NCBI RefSeq assembly: GCF_039905635.1
Contig: NZ_CP157000.1
Span: forward strand, 2,666,001 to 2,730,000
Source: Microbacterium sp. ProA8
Lineage (GTDB): Bacteria > Actinomycetota > Actinomycetes > Actinomycetales > Microbacteriaceae
DNA: 64,000 bases
Reading direction: 5' to 3'
The position numbers and the translations under genes were made by a program. Position 1 is the stretch's first letter, and every line of letters begins with the position of its first letter. Under the pieces are notes generated by a model that saw only the letters and a program-made list of their open reading frames with translations, searched no databases and was not told the origin of the DNA. Positions 11,749 through 21,005 of the stretch are shown piece after piece.

Positions 11749-12878
11749 GAGTTCCTCCGGTAGAAAGGCAGGGCGGTCACGGTCGCGGGGATGCGGGTCC
11801 CCCGCACGTCGATGAAGAGCTCGGTGCCGGGCTCGGTGAGTGACGGGGAGACGAACGCCATGGCGATCGGATGCCCCAGCGTCGGGCTGAGCGCACCGCT
11901 CGTGATCTCGCCGACCGGCGCCGCGCCATCGGCCGCATCGAACACGGCGTAACCGGCGCGGCCCGCGCGACGCCCCTCCGAGACGAGGCCGACGAGCACG
12001 GGGGCGTCGGGCGTCACGACGGCCGCGAGCGCGGACTTGCCGACGAAGTCGTCCTTGTCGACCGCGACGACGCGGCCGAGGCCGGCCTGGGCCGGGACGA
12101 TGTCGCGCGAGAGCTCGTGGCCGTAGAGCGGCATGCCGGCCTCCAGGCGCAGCGTGTCGCGCGCGGCGAAGCCGGCCGGAACCAGACCGAGCGGTTCGCC
12201 GGCCGCCAGCAGCGCGTCCCAGAGCGCCGGCGCGGCCGCGTTCGGGATCAGCAGCTCGAAGCCGTCCTCGCCCGTGTATCCGGTGCGGGCCACGAACAGG
12301 GGGGCGTCGTCGAACGATCCGGACGACCACGCGTAGTAGCCGAGGTCGGCGAAGGACGGCGTGACGTCGACGATGCCGGGAGTGGTCTCCACCACGGCAC
12401 GGGCGATGGGGCCCTGTACGGCGATCAGCGACATGTCGTCGGTGTGGTCGTCCAGCTCGGCATCGAAGCCCTCGACGCGCGCGGCGAACGCGCGGCCGAC
12501 GGCATCGCGGTTTCCCGCGTTCGCGATCACGAGGAAGCGACGCTCGGCGATGCGGTACACGATGACGTCGTCGACGATGCCGCCCGAGTCGTCGAGCACC
12601 AGCGAGTACTTCGCCTTGCCCACGCGCATCGAGGAGATCGCTCCGGCCAGTGCGTAGTCGAGGAACGCCCCGGCGCCCGACCCGTCGACGCCGAACTCCG
12701 CCATGTGCGAGATGTCGAAGAGTCCGGCCACCGTGCGGACCGCGTGGTGCTCAGCCAGATCGGACGTGTAGCGCACGGGCATCAGCCAGCCGCCGAAGTC
12801 GGTGAACGAGGCGCCGAGCGCCTCGTGGCGGGCATGGAGCGCGGTCGTCCGCGGGTCCGAAGGGCGGTGGTCTGTCAT
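11745..12878 (-). CDS. gcvT: Glycine cleavage system aminomethyltransferase, T protein
   Basis: A 377-residue folate-dependent aminomethyltransferase. It takes the methylene group from aminomethyl-lipoyl-GcvH to tetrahydrofolate and releases ammonia. Family landmarks are the early segment [34 protein letters not shown] and [17 protein letters not shown]. It is the first gene of the operon, and its leader carries a tandem glycine riboswitch ending about 47 bases before the ATG at 12878. The lpd/GcvL partner is not in this window. Confidence 0.97.
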   Translation of the reverse strand: MTDHRPSDPRTTALHARHEALGASFTDFGGWLMPVRYTSDLAEHHAVRTVAGLFDISHMAEFGVDGSGAGAFLDYALAGAISSMRVGKAKYSLVLDDSGGIVDDVIVYRIAERRFLVIANAGNRDAVGRAFAARVEGFDAELDDHTDDMSLIAVQGPIARAVVETTPGIVDVTPSFADLGYYAWSSGSFDDAPLFVARTGYTGEDGFELLIPNAAAPALWDALLAAGEPLGLVPAGFAARDTLRLEAGMPLYGHELSRDIVPAQAGLGRVVAVDKDDFVGKSALAAVVTPDAPVLVGLVSEGRRAGRAGYAVFDAADGAAPVGEITSGALSPTLGHPIAMAFVSPSLTEPGTELFIDVRGTRIPATVTALPFYRRNS

Positions 12879-12924
12879 GAGTTCTCCCGGTCGCTGACGG
12901 GCAGGCGCCGCTCGACGCCTGTGA

Positions 12925-13108
12925 ACTCCCCCTCTGTCATGGGCCTGAGAGTTTCGCCGGATGCGCGGCATCCGACTTTCTCCTTCGGCGGACGCATCAG
13001 CGTCACTCTCCAGAGTCGGCCTGCCCGAACGGTACGCGTACCTGAGAGATTGGCGGGGAGGCTTGCTCCTTCGGTGCTCGACGATCGCGCTGCCGAGGCT
13101 CTCCCGCC
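12925..13108 (-). ncRNA. Tandem glycine riboswitch in the gcvT leader
   Basis: Two consecutive glycine aptamers read on the minus strand. Aptamer 1 (about 13108-13035) has GGGAGAGCC, CCGAAGGAGCAAG and AATCTCTCAGGTA. Aptamer 2 (about 13020-12925) has GGAGAGTGACG, CCGAAGGAGAAAG and ACTCTCAGGCCCATGACAGA. These are the hallmark gcvT-motif blocks. In other bacteria, glycine binding turns on expression of the cleavage genes, which is the expected outcome here. The P3-type stem of aptamer 2 contains GGATGC...GGCATCC when read on the plus strand. Confidence 0.95.
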
Positions 13109-13160
13109 CGGGTGATGGGCCGTATTGACTTGCGCAGCAAGCATAGCGGTCGCCCGGGGC

Positions 13161-14333
13161 TCAGCCGACGCAGGATCCCGTCGACACGGTGTTCGAGAGC
13201 GACGGCGCGCGCTCCGCGACCGGGGTGAGCTCCGCCATCGTCATCGCGTAGCCCAGGTTCTCGTCGTTCTCGGCACGGGCGAAGACGACACCCGCGACGG
13301 CGCCGTCGTCGGTGAGCAGCGGGCCGCCCGAGTTGCCGGGCCGCACTACGGCGTCGAGAGCGTAGATCTCGCGCGGGTTCCACGACTCGTCGTACACGTC
13401 GGGCACGCTGGCCGTTCCCACGGACTCCACTCCGGCCGCCACCATCGTGAACGGGCCCCCGTAGGGAAATCCCTGCACGGCGGCCGCGTCACCGGCGGCC
13501 AGCGTCCCCGAGAACGGCAGGACGTCGGCGCCCAGGTCGTCGACGGCGATCACGGCGAGGTCGTCGATCGGGTCGAAGTACACGATGCGACCCTCGCGCG
13601 CCGACACGCCGGGCAGTTCCACGATGGGGGTGTCGACGCCGGCGACGACGTGGGCGTTCGTCACGAGCCGGTCCTCCGCGATGACGAATCCGCTTCCCGC
13701 CGATCCGCGTCCGCAGGCGTAGGCGGTGCCCGAGATGCGGGCGACGGATGCCGCGGCCCGCTGCAGCTCCGGATCGTCCAGGGCGACCGGGGGCGCCGCC
13801 TCGACGGTCCCGGGCCCGAGCAGCCGACCGAGGCCCGGGAGGCTGTCCTCGAGCACCGCGCCGCGCAGCTGTGCCAGCGCCGCGGCGACCGGGTCGGGGG
13901 TGGCCGCCTCGATGCCGCGCAGGATGTTCGACGAGGCGACGGCGGACGAGACGACGGGGATGCCGGCGACGGCGATCGCCGGAGCCACGAAGGCCAGCGC
14001 CAGGATGGCGGCGAGCACCGATGCGATGCCGCCGAGGAACCGCTCGACGCCGCGGAGTTTGAGACGGTCCGCGCCGGAGCGCAGCGCCGCGCCGATCGCT
14101 GCGCCGATGGCGGCGCCCGCGAAGATGAGTCCGATCGCGGCGAGGATCACGGCCGGCCCACGCCAGATGGGCGACGGCACCCACGAGCTCACCAGCGGCG
14201 TGAGCCAGTACGCCGCGAAGGCGCCGGCGGCGATGCCCGCGAAGGTGCCGATGCTGGCGAAGAAGCCGCGCTGCACCCCGGCGATGCAGGCCGCAATCAG
14301 GAGGAGGACGATCACCACGTCGACGACGACCAT
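13161..14333 (-). CDS. MarP-type membrane serine protease (CvpA domain plus trypsin-like domain)
   Basis: A 390-residue protein. The start at ATG 14333 (preceded by GGAAGGGG) gives MVVVDVVIVLLLIAACIAG, the first of about four membrane helices of a CvpA/colicin V production domain (residues 1-170). A chymotrypsin-fold protease follows, with triad His in VTNAHVVAG, Asp in DDLAVIAVDD and Ser in RPGNSGGPLL. The architecture matches mycobacterial MarP (Rv3671c), a periplasmic protease required for acid resistance. It is monocistronic, transcribed towards the gcv leader. Substrate here is unknown. Confidence 0.88.
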   Translation of the reverse strand: MVVVDVVIVLLLIAACIAGVQRGFFASIGTFAGIAAGAFAAYWLTPLVSSWVPSPIWRGPAVILAAIGLIFAGAAIGAAIGAALRSGADRLKLRGVERFLGGIASVLAAILALAFVAPAIAVAGIPVVSSAVASSNILRGIEAATPDPVAAALAQLRGAVLEDSLPGLGRLLGPGTVEAAPPVALDDPELQRAAASVARISGTAYACGRGSAGSGFVIAEDRLVTNAHVVAGVDTPIVELPGVSAREGRIVYFDPIDDLAVIAVDDLGADVLPFSGTLAAGDAAAVQGFPYGGPFTMVAAGVESVGTASVPDVYDESWNPREIYALDAVVRPGNSGGPLLTDDGAVAGVVFARAENDENLGYAMTMAELTPVAERAPSLSNTVSTGSCVG

Positions 14334-14450
14334 CCCACCCCTTCCGCCCGTCAGGATCCGCCTCGACAGGCTACGCATCAAGCCTGGGAGACGACCCCGA
14401 CGGGCACTCCGGGCGTGTCGTGCGGTGGGGTGCGGCGCGCGGGAGGTGGC

Positions 14451-15317
14451 TCAGTGCTGCGGCGCGGCCAGCTCCCTGCGCACCTCGTCGCGCAGCCTCC
14501 CCTGGTTCTCGGGATCGGGCGCGGCTCCCAGCAGCGTGCGGGTGTAGTCGTGCTGCGGGTCGAGGATGACGGTGTCGGCCGGGCCGCGCTCGACGATGTC
14601 GCCGCGGTACATCACCAGGATCTCGTCCGAGAAGTGGCGCGCGGTCGCGAGGTCGTGGGTGATGTAGAGGACTCCCAGGTGGTCCTCGCGCTGCAGCTGT
14701 GCGAGGAGGTTCAGCACGCCGAGGCGGATCGACACGTCGAGCATCGAGACGGGCTCGTCGGCGATGATGAACTGCGCCCCCGGCGCGAGGGCGCGCGCGA
14801 TCGCGACGCGCTGGCGCTGACCGCCCGACAGCTCGTGCGGGCGGCGCTCCGCCATCTTGTCGGTCGGGGTGAGTCGCACGCGGTCGAGCAGCTCGAGCAC
14901 CCGCCGGCGGACCTCCGCCTTGCCCATGCCCGGATTGTGGATGCGCAGCGGGCGCTCGAGGTGATGCTCGATCGAATGGAAGGGGTTCAGCGAAGAGAAC
15001 GGGTCCTGGAACACCATCTGCACGTCGCCGCGGTACGCCGCGACCTCGCGGCTGCTGTTGCCCGCCGGTCTCCCGTCGAGGAGGATCTGCCCCTTCGTCG
15101 GCGTCTCGAGCCGTGCGAGCATCTTCGCGATGGTGGACTTGCCGGAGCCGGACTCCCCCACCAGCGCGATCGTGCGACCCGCCTCGAGCGTGAACGAGAC
15201 ATCCTTCACGGCGTGGAGGGTGGAGAAGCTCAGCCCGCTGCGGAGCCGGAAGTCCTTGACCAGGTTGCGGGCCTCGAGCGTGCGCGGCCCCTGCGCGGTG
15301 GGTGGCTGGGCGCTCAT
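14451..15317 (-). CDS. ABC importer ATPase, OppF/DppF type
   Basis: A 288-residue ATPase with Walker [14 protein letters not shown], signature [15 protein letters not shown], and Walker B FIIADEPVSMLDVS; the SMLD form is usual for OppF-like subunits. The C-terminus is HDYTRTLLGAAPDPENQGRL. It is the last gene of the second importer, and its start overlaps the OppD-like gene by four bases. It pairs with that ATPase to drive uptake. Confidence 0.92.
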   Translation of the reverse strand: MSAQPPTAQGPRTLEARNLVKDFRLRSGLSFSTLHAVKDVSFTLEAGRTIALVGESGSGKSTIAKMLARLETPTKGQILLDGRPAGNSSREVAAYRGDVQMVFQDPFSSLNPFHSIEHHLERPLRIHNPGMGKAEVRRRVLELLDRVRLTPTDKMAERRPHELSGGQRQRVAIARALAPGAQFIIADEPVSMLDVSIRLGVLNLLAQLQREDHLGVLYITHDLATARHFSDEILVMYRGDIVERGPADTVILDPQHDYTRTLLGAAPDPENQGRLRDEVRRELAAPQH

Positions 15318-16210
15318 GCGGCTCCTCCTTCGAGCGGGACGTTCACGGCCGAGCCCAGCGTCGCCGAGACCGGCTGCGCGCCGGTGCGCACGAAGTCGCC
15401 GCGATCGCCGCGCAGGCTCGGGAAGCTCGACAGCAGCTTCTTCGTGTATTCATGCTGCGGATCGCGGTAGATCTCGGTCGCGGTGCCCAGCTCGACGATC
15501 TCGCCCTGCAGCATGACGGCGATGCGGTCGCTGATCTCGATCAGCATGGGCAGGTCGTGGGTGATGAAGATCACGGCGAACCCGAGCCGCTCGCGCAGGC
15601 GCATGATCTCGCGGATGATGCCGCGCTGCACCACGACGTCGAGTGCGGTCGTCGGCTCGTCCATGATCATGACCTGCGGATCGAGGGCGAGCGCCATGGC
15701 GATCATGACGCGCTGACGCATCCCGCCCGACAGCTCGTGCGGGAAGCTCGACAGCCGCTTCGGGTCGACACCCACGAGCTCGAGGAGCTCTTCGCTGCGC
15801 CGCTGCTTGTCGCGTTTGGACATCTCGGGGCGGTGGGTGGTGAACACGTCGAACAGCTGCGCACGAACGTTGATGACGGGGTTCAGCGAGTTCATCGCCC
15901 CCTGGAAGACCATCGACACCTTGTCCCAGCGGAAGCGGCGCAGCTCCTCGTCGGCAAGGCCGACGACGTCGATGTCCTCGCCGGAGCGGTCGTGGAACAC
16001 GATCTCGCCCGACGTCATCAGCGCCGGCGGCTTGAGCAGGCGGTTGACCCCGTACGCGAGGGTGGACTTGCCGCAGCCCGATTCCCCGGCGAGGCCGAGG
16101 ATCTCGCCGCGGTGGAGCGTCAGCGACACATCGCGCACCGCCTTGACGGGCGGATCGACCTCGTACTCGATCGATACGCTGCGCGCCGTGAGGACGGCAT
16201 CCCGGTTCAT
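15314..16210 (-). CDS. ABC importer ATPase, OppD/DppD type
   Basis: A 298-residue ATPase with Walker A GESGCGKSTLAYG, signature LSGGMRQRVMIAMAL and Walker [15 protein letters not shown]. Four-base ATGA overlaps on both sides tie it to the upstream permease and downstream ATPase. Together with the 14451-15317 gene it forms the heterodimeric motor of importer 2. Confidence 0.92.
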   Translation of the reverse strand: MNRDAVLTARSVSIEYEVDPPVKAVRDVSLTLHRGEILGLAGESGCGKSTLAYGVNRLLKPPALMTSGEIVFHDRSGEDIDVVGLADEELRRFRWDKVSMVFQGAMNSLNPVINVRAQLFDVFTTHRPEMSKRDKQRRSEELLELVGVDPKRLSSFPHELSGGMRQRVMIAMALALDPQVMIMDEPTTALDVVVQRGIIREIMRLRERLGFAVIFITHDLPMLIEISDRIAVMLQGEIVELGTATEIYRDPQHEYTKKLLSSFPSLRGDRGDFVRTGAQPVSATLGSAVNVPLEGGAA

Positions 16211-17298
16211 GCGGCGACTCCGTTCGTGCTGCGGACCGACTCGACACCGCGGCCCGCGCGCTTGGCCTTGCGCACACGGCGCGCATTCTCGGGGGCGAGG
16301 CGGAGCTTCGGGTTGATGATCTCGTCGATCGAGAAGTTGATGAGCGACAGTCCGGCGCCGAGCAGCGCGATCATGAGGCCCGGCGGCACGAACCACCACC
16401 AGGCGCCCGTGCCGAGCGCCTGACCGGTCTGCGCGTCGTTGAGCATCGTGCCCCACGTGATGGATCCCGTCGGCCCGAGCCCGAGGTACGACAGGCCCGC
16501 TTCGCCGAGGATCGCGAAGATGATCGCGAAGAGGAACTGCGCCGCGAGCAGCGGGAGCAGGTTGGGCAGGATCTCGACGCGGATGATGCGCGTCGTCTTC
16601 TCGCCCGCGACGCGGCTGGCGGCCACGTAGTCGCGCGACCGCAGCGAGCGCGCCTGCGCCCGGAGCACGACCGCGGATCCCGCCCAGCCCGTGATGCCGA
16701 GCACCACGGCCACCAGCATCCAGCTTCGCCCGGGGATGTAGGTGGCGATCACCATCACGAGGGGCAGGCCCGGGATGACGAGCATGATGTTCGTGAAGAG
16801 CGAGAGGATCTCGTCCCACCAGCCGCCCTTGTAGCCGGCGATGATGCCGAACACGATCGACAGCACCAGCGCGATGAGACCGGCGGTGATGCCGACCATC
16901 AGCGATCCGCGCGTGCCCCAGGCGAGCTGGGCGAGCACGTCGTAGCCCAGCTTGGTCGTGCCGAGGAGATGCTCGGCGCTGGGCGGCGACAGGGCGGGGT
17001 TGTCGGAGTCCATCGGGTCCTGGGTGAACAGCGGCCCGAGGATGCCGAACAGCACGATTCCGATGACGATGGTGAGGCCGAGCGCCAGCTTCAGCGACAT
17101 GCGCGGCAGCAGCTGCCGGATGCCGCGGCGGGCGGCGGACGCCTCGTCCCGTGCGGCGATGACCTCGGCGTCGACGGGCGGCGTCATGAGGGCGCCGGGC
17201 GCGACGATGACGGAGTCGATGGTGCGGTCGGAGAGCGTCTCGGGGGCGCTCTCGAGACGGCCGGTCGACGATTCGGTCACTTCGACCCTCTCAGACAT
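16207..17298 (-). CDS. ABC importer permease, OppC/DppC type
   Basis: A 363-residue permease. A hydrophilic N-terminal tail (about 75 residues) precedes LKLALGLTIVIGIVLFGILG and a periplasmic loop, then a BPD transport domain with coupling loop RDYVAASRVAGEKTTRI. It overlaps the preceding permease gene by eight bases and the ATPase gene by four. Membrane partner of the 17291-18286 permease. Confidence 0.9.
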   Translation of the reverse strand: MSERVEVTESSTGRLESAPETLSDRTIDSVIVAPGALMTPPVDAEVIAARDEASAARRGIRQLLPRMSLKLALGLTIVIGIVLFGILGPLFTQDPMDSDNPALSPPSAEHLLGTTKLGYDVLAQLAWGTRGSLMVGITAGLIALVLSIVFGIIAGYKGGWWDEILSLFTNIMLVIPGLPLVMVIATYIPGRSWMLVAVVLGITGWAGSAVVLRAQARSLRSRDYVAASRVAGEKTTRIIRVEILPNLLPLLAAQFLFAIIFAILGEAGLSYLGLGPTGSITWGTMLNDAQTGQALGTGAWWWFVPPGLMIALLGAGLSLINFSIDEIINPKLRLAPENARRVRKAKRAGRGVESVRSTNGVAA

Positions 17299-18286
17299 TG
17301 TGACGCGCTCTCGGGTCGATGAATCCGTAGACGATGTCCATGATGAAGTTCGCCGCGAGCACCGCGACGGTGATCACGAGGAAGACGCCCTGCATGAGCG
17401 CGTAGTCGCTGTTCTGCACGGACTGGATCATGAGCTTGCCGATGCCGGGGTAGGTGAACACCTGCTCCATCACGATGGAGCCGGCCACCACGAAGCCGAG
17501 CGAGATGCTGAAGCCGGCGATCGACGGGATCGCGGCGTTGCGCGTCGCATAGGTGCGGAGGATGCGCATCGGCTTCAGCCCTTTGGCCTCGGCCGTGATG
17601 ATGTAGTCCTCCGACACGGTCGAGACCATCATGTTGCGCATGCCGAGCAGCCAGCCGCCGACGGAGCTCAGCACGATCGTCAGCGCCGGCAGGAAGCCGT
17701 GGTAGATCGCGCTGCCGATGAAGTCCCAGCTCCACTCCGGGCCGTTGGGGAACTCCCAGACGTCGTAGCCGCCGAAGATCGGGAAGATCCCGAGTGCGAC
17801 CGAGAAGATCGCCACCAGCACGAGGGCCAGCCAGAAGTACGGGATCGACTGGAGCACCGTGGTGAACGGCACCAGGTGATCGACCCACGTGCCCCGCCGC
17901 CACCCCACCCAGGCGCCGATGCCGACGCCGAGCACGAACGAGATGACGGTGGCGATCCCCACCAGGATGACCGTCCACGGCAGCGCCGCGGCGATCAGCT
18001 CGGTGACCGGCGTCGGGTACTTGGTGACCGAGACGCCCAGGTCGCCCTGGAGCATCCGGCCCCAGTACGCGACGTACTGCTCCCACATCGACGACGTGTC
18101 GCCGCCGAGGAGGGCCTTGATGTTGCGGACGGTCGTCTCATTGAGCTCGCCGCCCGCCCGCTGCATCTTCGCGAGGAGGATGTCGGCGGGGTCCCCGGGC
18201 AGAAGCCTCGGCAGGAGGAAGTTGAGGGAGATCGTCGCCCACAGTGTCACCACGTAGAACGCGATCCGCCGCGCATAGAACTTCAT
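17291..18286 (-). CDS. ABC importer permease, OppB/DppB type
   Basis: A 331-residue permease of normal length, unlike the enlarged one at 3910-5445. N-terminus ARRIAFYVVTLWATISLNFL, conserved LPRLLPGDPAD loop, and coupling loop DYIITAEAKGLKPMRILRT. It follows the binding-protein gene after 43 bases with no obvious terminator. Confidence 0.91.
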   Translation of the reverse strand: MKFYARRIAFYVVTLWATISLNFLLPRLLPGDPADILLAKMQRAGGELNETTVRNIKALLGGDTSSMWEQYVAYWGRMLQGDLGVSVTKYPTPVTELIAAALPWTVILVGIATVISFVLGVGIGAWVGWRRGTWVDHLVPFTTVLQSIPYFWLALVLVAIFSVALGIFPIFGGYDVWEFPNGPEWSWDFIGSAIYHGFLPALTIVLSSVGGWLLGMRNMMVSTVSEDYIITAEAKGLKPMRILRTYATRNAAIPSIAGFSISLGFVVAGSIVMEQVFTYPGIGKLMIQSVQNSDYALMQGVFLVITVAVLAANFIMDIVYGFIDPRARHNV

Positions 18287-18329
18287 TGCGGCCTGCTCCT
18301 CCGTGCCGCGGCCTCTGCCCGGTTCTGCA

Positions 18330-20006
18330 TTACTTCACCGGCTCCAGGTGCTGGAGGACGTAGCCGGACGCGACCGAGCCCCACGCGGGCGGGAAGGCGT
18401 ACAGGTCGTCCTCGGTCGGCCAGCCCGTGAAGTCCTTGGTGTTGAAGAACGTCTGGGTGGCGTTGATGACCAGCGGGATGTAGGGCAGGTCGCGCACGAT
18501 CTCGGCCTGGAGGGCGGCGTACGCCTCCTGCTTCGCGGCCTCGTCGTCGGTGGCGGCCGCCGCGGCGACGGCCTCGTTGACGACGGGGTTGTCGTAGCGG
18601 CTGAAGTTCCAGCGACCCGAGGGGACCTCCTCGCCGACCTGCGACGTCGACTCACCGGCGAACCAGTCCTTGTAGATCTGGAACGGGTCGGCGACCGAGG
18701 TGCCGATGACGCCGCCCATGATCAGCTGGTACTGACCGGTCTGGCGCGCGTCCGAGAACTCCTGCCACTGCACCGTCGAGGCGTTGACCTTGATGCCGGC
18801 CTCGGCGGCCTGCTCGCTGATGAGCTTCGCGGCGTCGTTGTAGTCGGTCCAGCCGTCGACCGAGATGAGGCTGAGCTCGAGCGGCGCGCCGTCCTTCGCG
18901 TAGAAGCCGTCACCGCCCTTCGCGTAGCCGGCGGCCTCGAGGATCTCGCCGGCGGCCGCGGCGTCGGGCGACTGGGGGCTGATCTCGTTCGCCGGGTCGC
19001 CGACCCACTTCTGGTCGCGCGGCAGCAGCGCGAAGGTCGGCGAGATGTCGCCGGTCAGGCCGACGAAGGCCTTCTCCTTGATGGTGCCGCGGTCGATCGC
19101 GACGTTGAGGGCCTGACGCACGGCGACGTCGGTCTGCGGACCGGTGCAGCCGAGTTCGGCGTTGGCGCAGGTGTACAGGACCGTCGGGTCCTGCGGCGTG
19201 TTGAGCATGCTGATCACGCCCTTGGACGTGATGGAGTCCGGGTTGGGCACGAACATGCCCGTCCAGTCCAGCTCGCCCGCGGTCAGCAGATCCTGGGCCG
19301 ACTGGTTGGCGTCGATGCCGATGTACTGCAGCTTCTTGATCGCGGGCACGCCCTCGTCGCGGAACTCCTCGTTGGCGACGACGGTGTAGGAGGCATCGGT
19401 CACGGTGTCGACGACGTACGGGCCGGTGCCGACCGGCTCCTCGTCGGTGAACGTGGTGTAGTCGTCGACCTCCGACCAGATGTGCTCGGGCAGCATCCAG
19501 GTGGTGCCGAGGATCTGGAACTCGTTGGTGAACTGCGGCGTCTCGTAGGTGAGGACGACGGTGCTCTCGTCCGTGGCCTCGGCCGAGATGAGGCCGTCGC
19601 GGTGGTTCGGCTCGTAGTTGAAGGTGAAGGCGGCGTCGTCGGCGGTGAAGTCCTCACCGTCGTTCCACTTCACGCCCTCCTTGAGCTTCACCGTGATGAC
19701 GGTGCCGTCCTCGTTGTACTCGTAGCTCTCGCCGAGCATGGGCGCGGGAGTGTCGTCCGCGGTCTTGTTGTAGAAGAACAGCGGCTCGTAGATCGGGCCG
19801 AGTGCGGCGTGCAGCACGCTCGGCGAGAACGGGTTGAAGTTGGCCTCGATGGGCGTCTGGCTGCCGGCCCAGACCCGGAGGGTGCGTCCCTCGGAGTCAC
19901 TGTCGTCGTCGCCGCCACCACCGGCACAGCCCGACAGGCCGATGCCCAGGATCGCTGTCCCGGCCACGGCGATGAGCGCCGCTCGGCGCTTCGCGTTTCG
20001 AATCAT
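18330..20006 (-). CDS. Extracellular solute-binding lipoprotein, family 5
   Basis: A 558-residue binding protein. The ATG at 20006 gives a signal peptide (NAKRRAALIAVAGTAILGIG) with lipobox GLSGCA and then a glycine/aspartate linker. SBP family 5 passages include VKLKEGVKWNDGEDFTADDA and VRQALNVAIDRGTIKEKAF. It is the first gene of a five-gene importer operon reading down to 14451. Oligopeptide or oligosaccharide are both possible substrates. An operator-like palindrome lies about 80 bases upstream, suggesting substrate-dependent repression. Confidence 0.92.
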   Translation of the reverse strand: MIRNAKRRAALIAVAGTAILGIGLSGCAGGGGDDDSDSEGRTLRVWAGSQTPIEANFNPFSPSVLHAALGPIYEPLFFYNKTADDTPAPMLGESYEYNEDGTVITVKLKEGVKWNDGEDFTADDAAFTFNYEPNHRDGLISAEATDESTVVLTYETPQFTNEFQILGTTWMLPEHIWSEVDDYTTFTDEEPVGTGPYVVDTVTDASYTVVANEEFRDEGVPAIKKLQYIGIDANQSAQDLLTAGELDWTGMFVPNPDSITSKGVISMLNTPQDPTVLYTCANAELGCTGPQTDVAVRQALNVAIDRGTIKEKAFVGLTGDISPTFALLPRDQKWVGDPANEISPQSPDAAAAGEILEAAGYAKGGDGFYAKDGAPLELSLISVDGWTDYNDAAKLISEQAAEAGIKVNASTVQWQEFSDARQTGQYQLIMGGVIGTSVADPFQIYKDWFAGESTSQVGEEVPSGRWNFSRYDNPVVNEAVAAAAATDDEAAKQEAYAALQAEIVRDLPYIPLVINATQTFFNTKDFTGWPTEDDLYAFPPAWGSVASGYVLQHLEPVK

Positions 20007-20079
20007 CGTTGGTTCTTTCTCTCGTGCGGCATTGCAGGAAGGGAAGGTGCGGGGCACCGGCATTCATTAAGTACTGAGC

Positions 20080-20115
20080 CCTAACAAATGTTTGGACGTA
20101 AACCTAACAAACATT
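20080..20115. promoter_or_regulatory. Operator-like repeats upstream of importer 2
   Basis: The block has a near-palindrome CCTAACA-AA-TGTTTGG (20080-20095) and a second half-site CCTAACAAA at 20103-20111. A longer perfect inverted pair is AATGTTTG (20087-20094) with CAAACATT (20108-20115), centres 21 bp apart, two helical turns. It is markedly A+T-rich for this DNA. TAACA...TGTTA-type sites are typical of dimeric repressors such as LacI family, but no such gene is adjacent. Confidence 0.5.
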
Positions 20116-20211
20116 CCTCCCACTTCGCATCCCTCAGCGGCCGCGCGTACGTCACGTCTTGGCAACGGTTCGCCCGAGCAGCCAGGAGCCGGCTCGTGTG
20201 ACGGCGACGGT

Positions 20212-20240
20212 TTGGCTTCTGGTCGCAGTGACACTATGAT
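20212..20240 (+). promoter_or_regulatory. Sigma-A-type promoter for the NAD operon
   Basis: TTGGCT (20212-20217), a 17-base spacer, and TATGAT (20235-20240). The palindrome AGTGACACT (20227-20235) overlaps the -10 box, and GTCATCATGAC (20257-20267) overlaps the first start codon. Either could be an NrtR-type operator for autoregulation; that part is inference. Confidence 0.55.
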
Positions 20241-20262
20241 CGATTCGACAGTTAGAGTCATC

Positions 20263-20982
20263 ATGACCAGAACAGCTTCCGAAGTCCCCGCCCCCGGCTC
20301 ACCGACCGGCGCCGATCCCACGCGCGTGGCGGTGTCGACCGTGATCTTCACGCTCCGACGCCTGCCCGGCAGCGACGGCGTCCGGGTGGTGCTTCCGCTC
20401 GTGCGGCGCACCCGGGATCCGCACGAAGGTCAGTGGGCGCTCCCCGGCGGCTGGCTCGATGCGGCCGAAGGCCTCGCCGCCGCGGCATCCCGCACCCTCG
20501 CCGAGACGACCGGCCTCGCGCCCAGCTATCTCGAGCAGCTGTACGCCTTCGGCGCCGTCGACCGCTCCCCCACGCGCGTCGTCTCGATCGTGTACTGGGC
20601 GCTCCTGCGGGCCGACGAGATCACCGACGCCTCGGTCGAGAACGTCGCCTGGTTCGATGCCGCGACGCTCCCCCGCCTCGCCTTCGACCACAACGAGATC
20701 GTCGAATACGCACTGTGGCGCCTGCGCAACAAGGTGGGCTACAGCCGCATCGCCCACGGCCTCCTCGCCGACGAGTTCACCCTCGCCGAGCTGCGCGAGG
20801 TGTACGAGGCGATCCTCGACAGACGCCTCGACCCGGCGAACTTCCGCCGCCAGGTCGAGAACTCCGGCACCCTCATCCCCACCGAGGGATTCCGCACCGG
20901 CAGCCACCGCCCGGCGCGCCTGTACCGCTACAACAAGGACGTCGAGCTCGCCGACCGCGGCCCGCTCGACACCCGCGACTGA
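20263..20982 (+). CDS. NrtR-like Nudix-domain transcriptional regulator of NAD synthesis
   Basis: A 239-residue protein with an N-terminal Nudix-like domain (VSTVIFTLRR through GGWLDAAEGLAAAASRTLAE) and a C-terminal winged helix (LLADEFTLAELREVYEAILD, FRRQVENSGTLIPTEG). The Nudix box is degenerate, as in NrtR regulators that sense ADP-ribose or related NAD metabolites instead of hydrolysing them. It is 23 bases upstream of nadA on the same strand, the classic NrtR context. I prefer ATG 20263 because an earlier in-frame ATG (20236) lies inside the -10 box. Confidence 0.85.
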   Translation: MTRTASEVPAPGSPTGADPTRVAVSTVIFTLRRLPGSDGVRVVLPLVRRTRDPHEGQWALPGGWLDAAEGLAAAASRTLAETTGLAPSYLEQLYAFGAVDRSPTRVVSIVYWALLRADEITDASVENVAWFDAATLPRLAFDHNEIVEYALWRLRNKVGYSRIAHGLLADEFTLAELREVYEAILDRRLDPANFRRQVENSGTLIPTEGFRTGSHRPARLYRYNKDVELADRGPLDTRD

Positions 20983-21005
20983 CCCATCCGAACGGAGCGC
21001 CCGAC

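Noticed and set aside
12959..12973. Separate terminator with the GGATGC/GCATCC pair
   Set aside because: It lies inside the second glycine aptamer and is explained as one of its stems.
14451..20006. Duplication of the first importer (337-7380)
   Set aside because: The permeases and binding proteins differ clearly in sequence and length, and the ATPases are split here but fused there. They are distinct paralogues, not a recent duplication.
20236..20262. Earlier ATG for the NrtR-like gene
   Set aside because: It overlaps the -10 hexamer TATGAT, so a transcript would not contain it.
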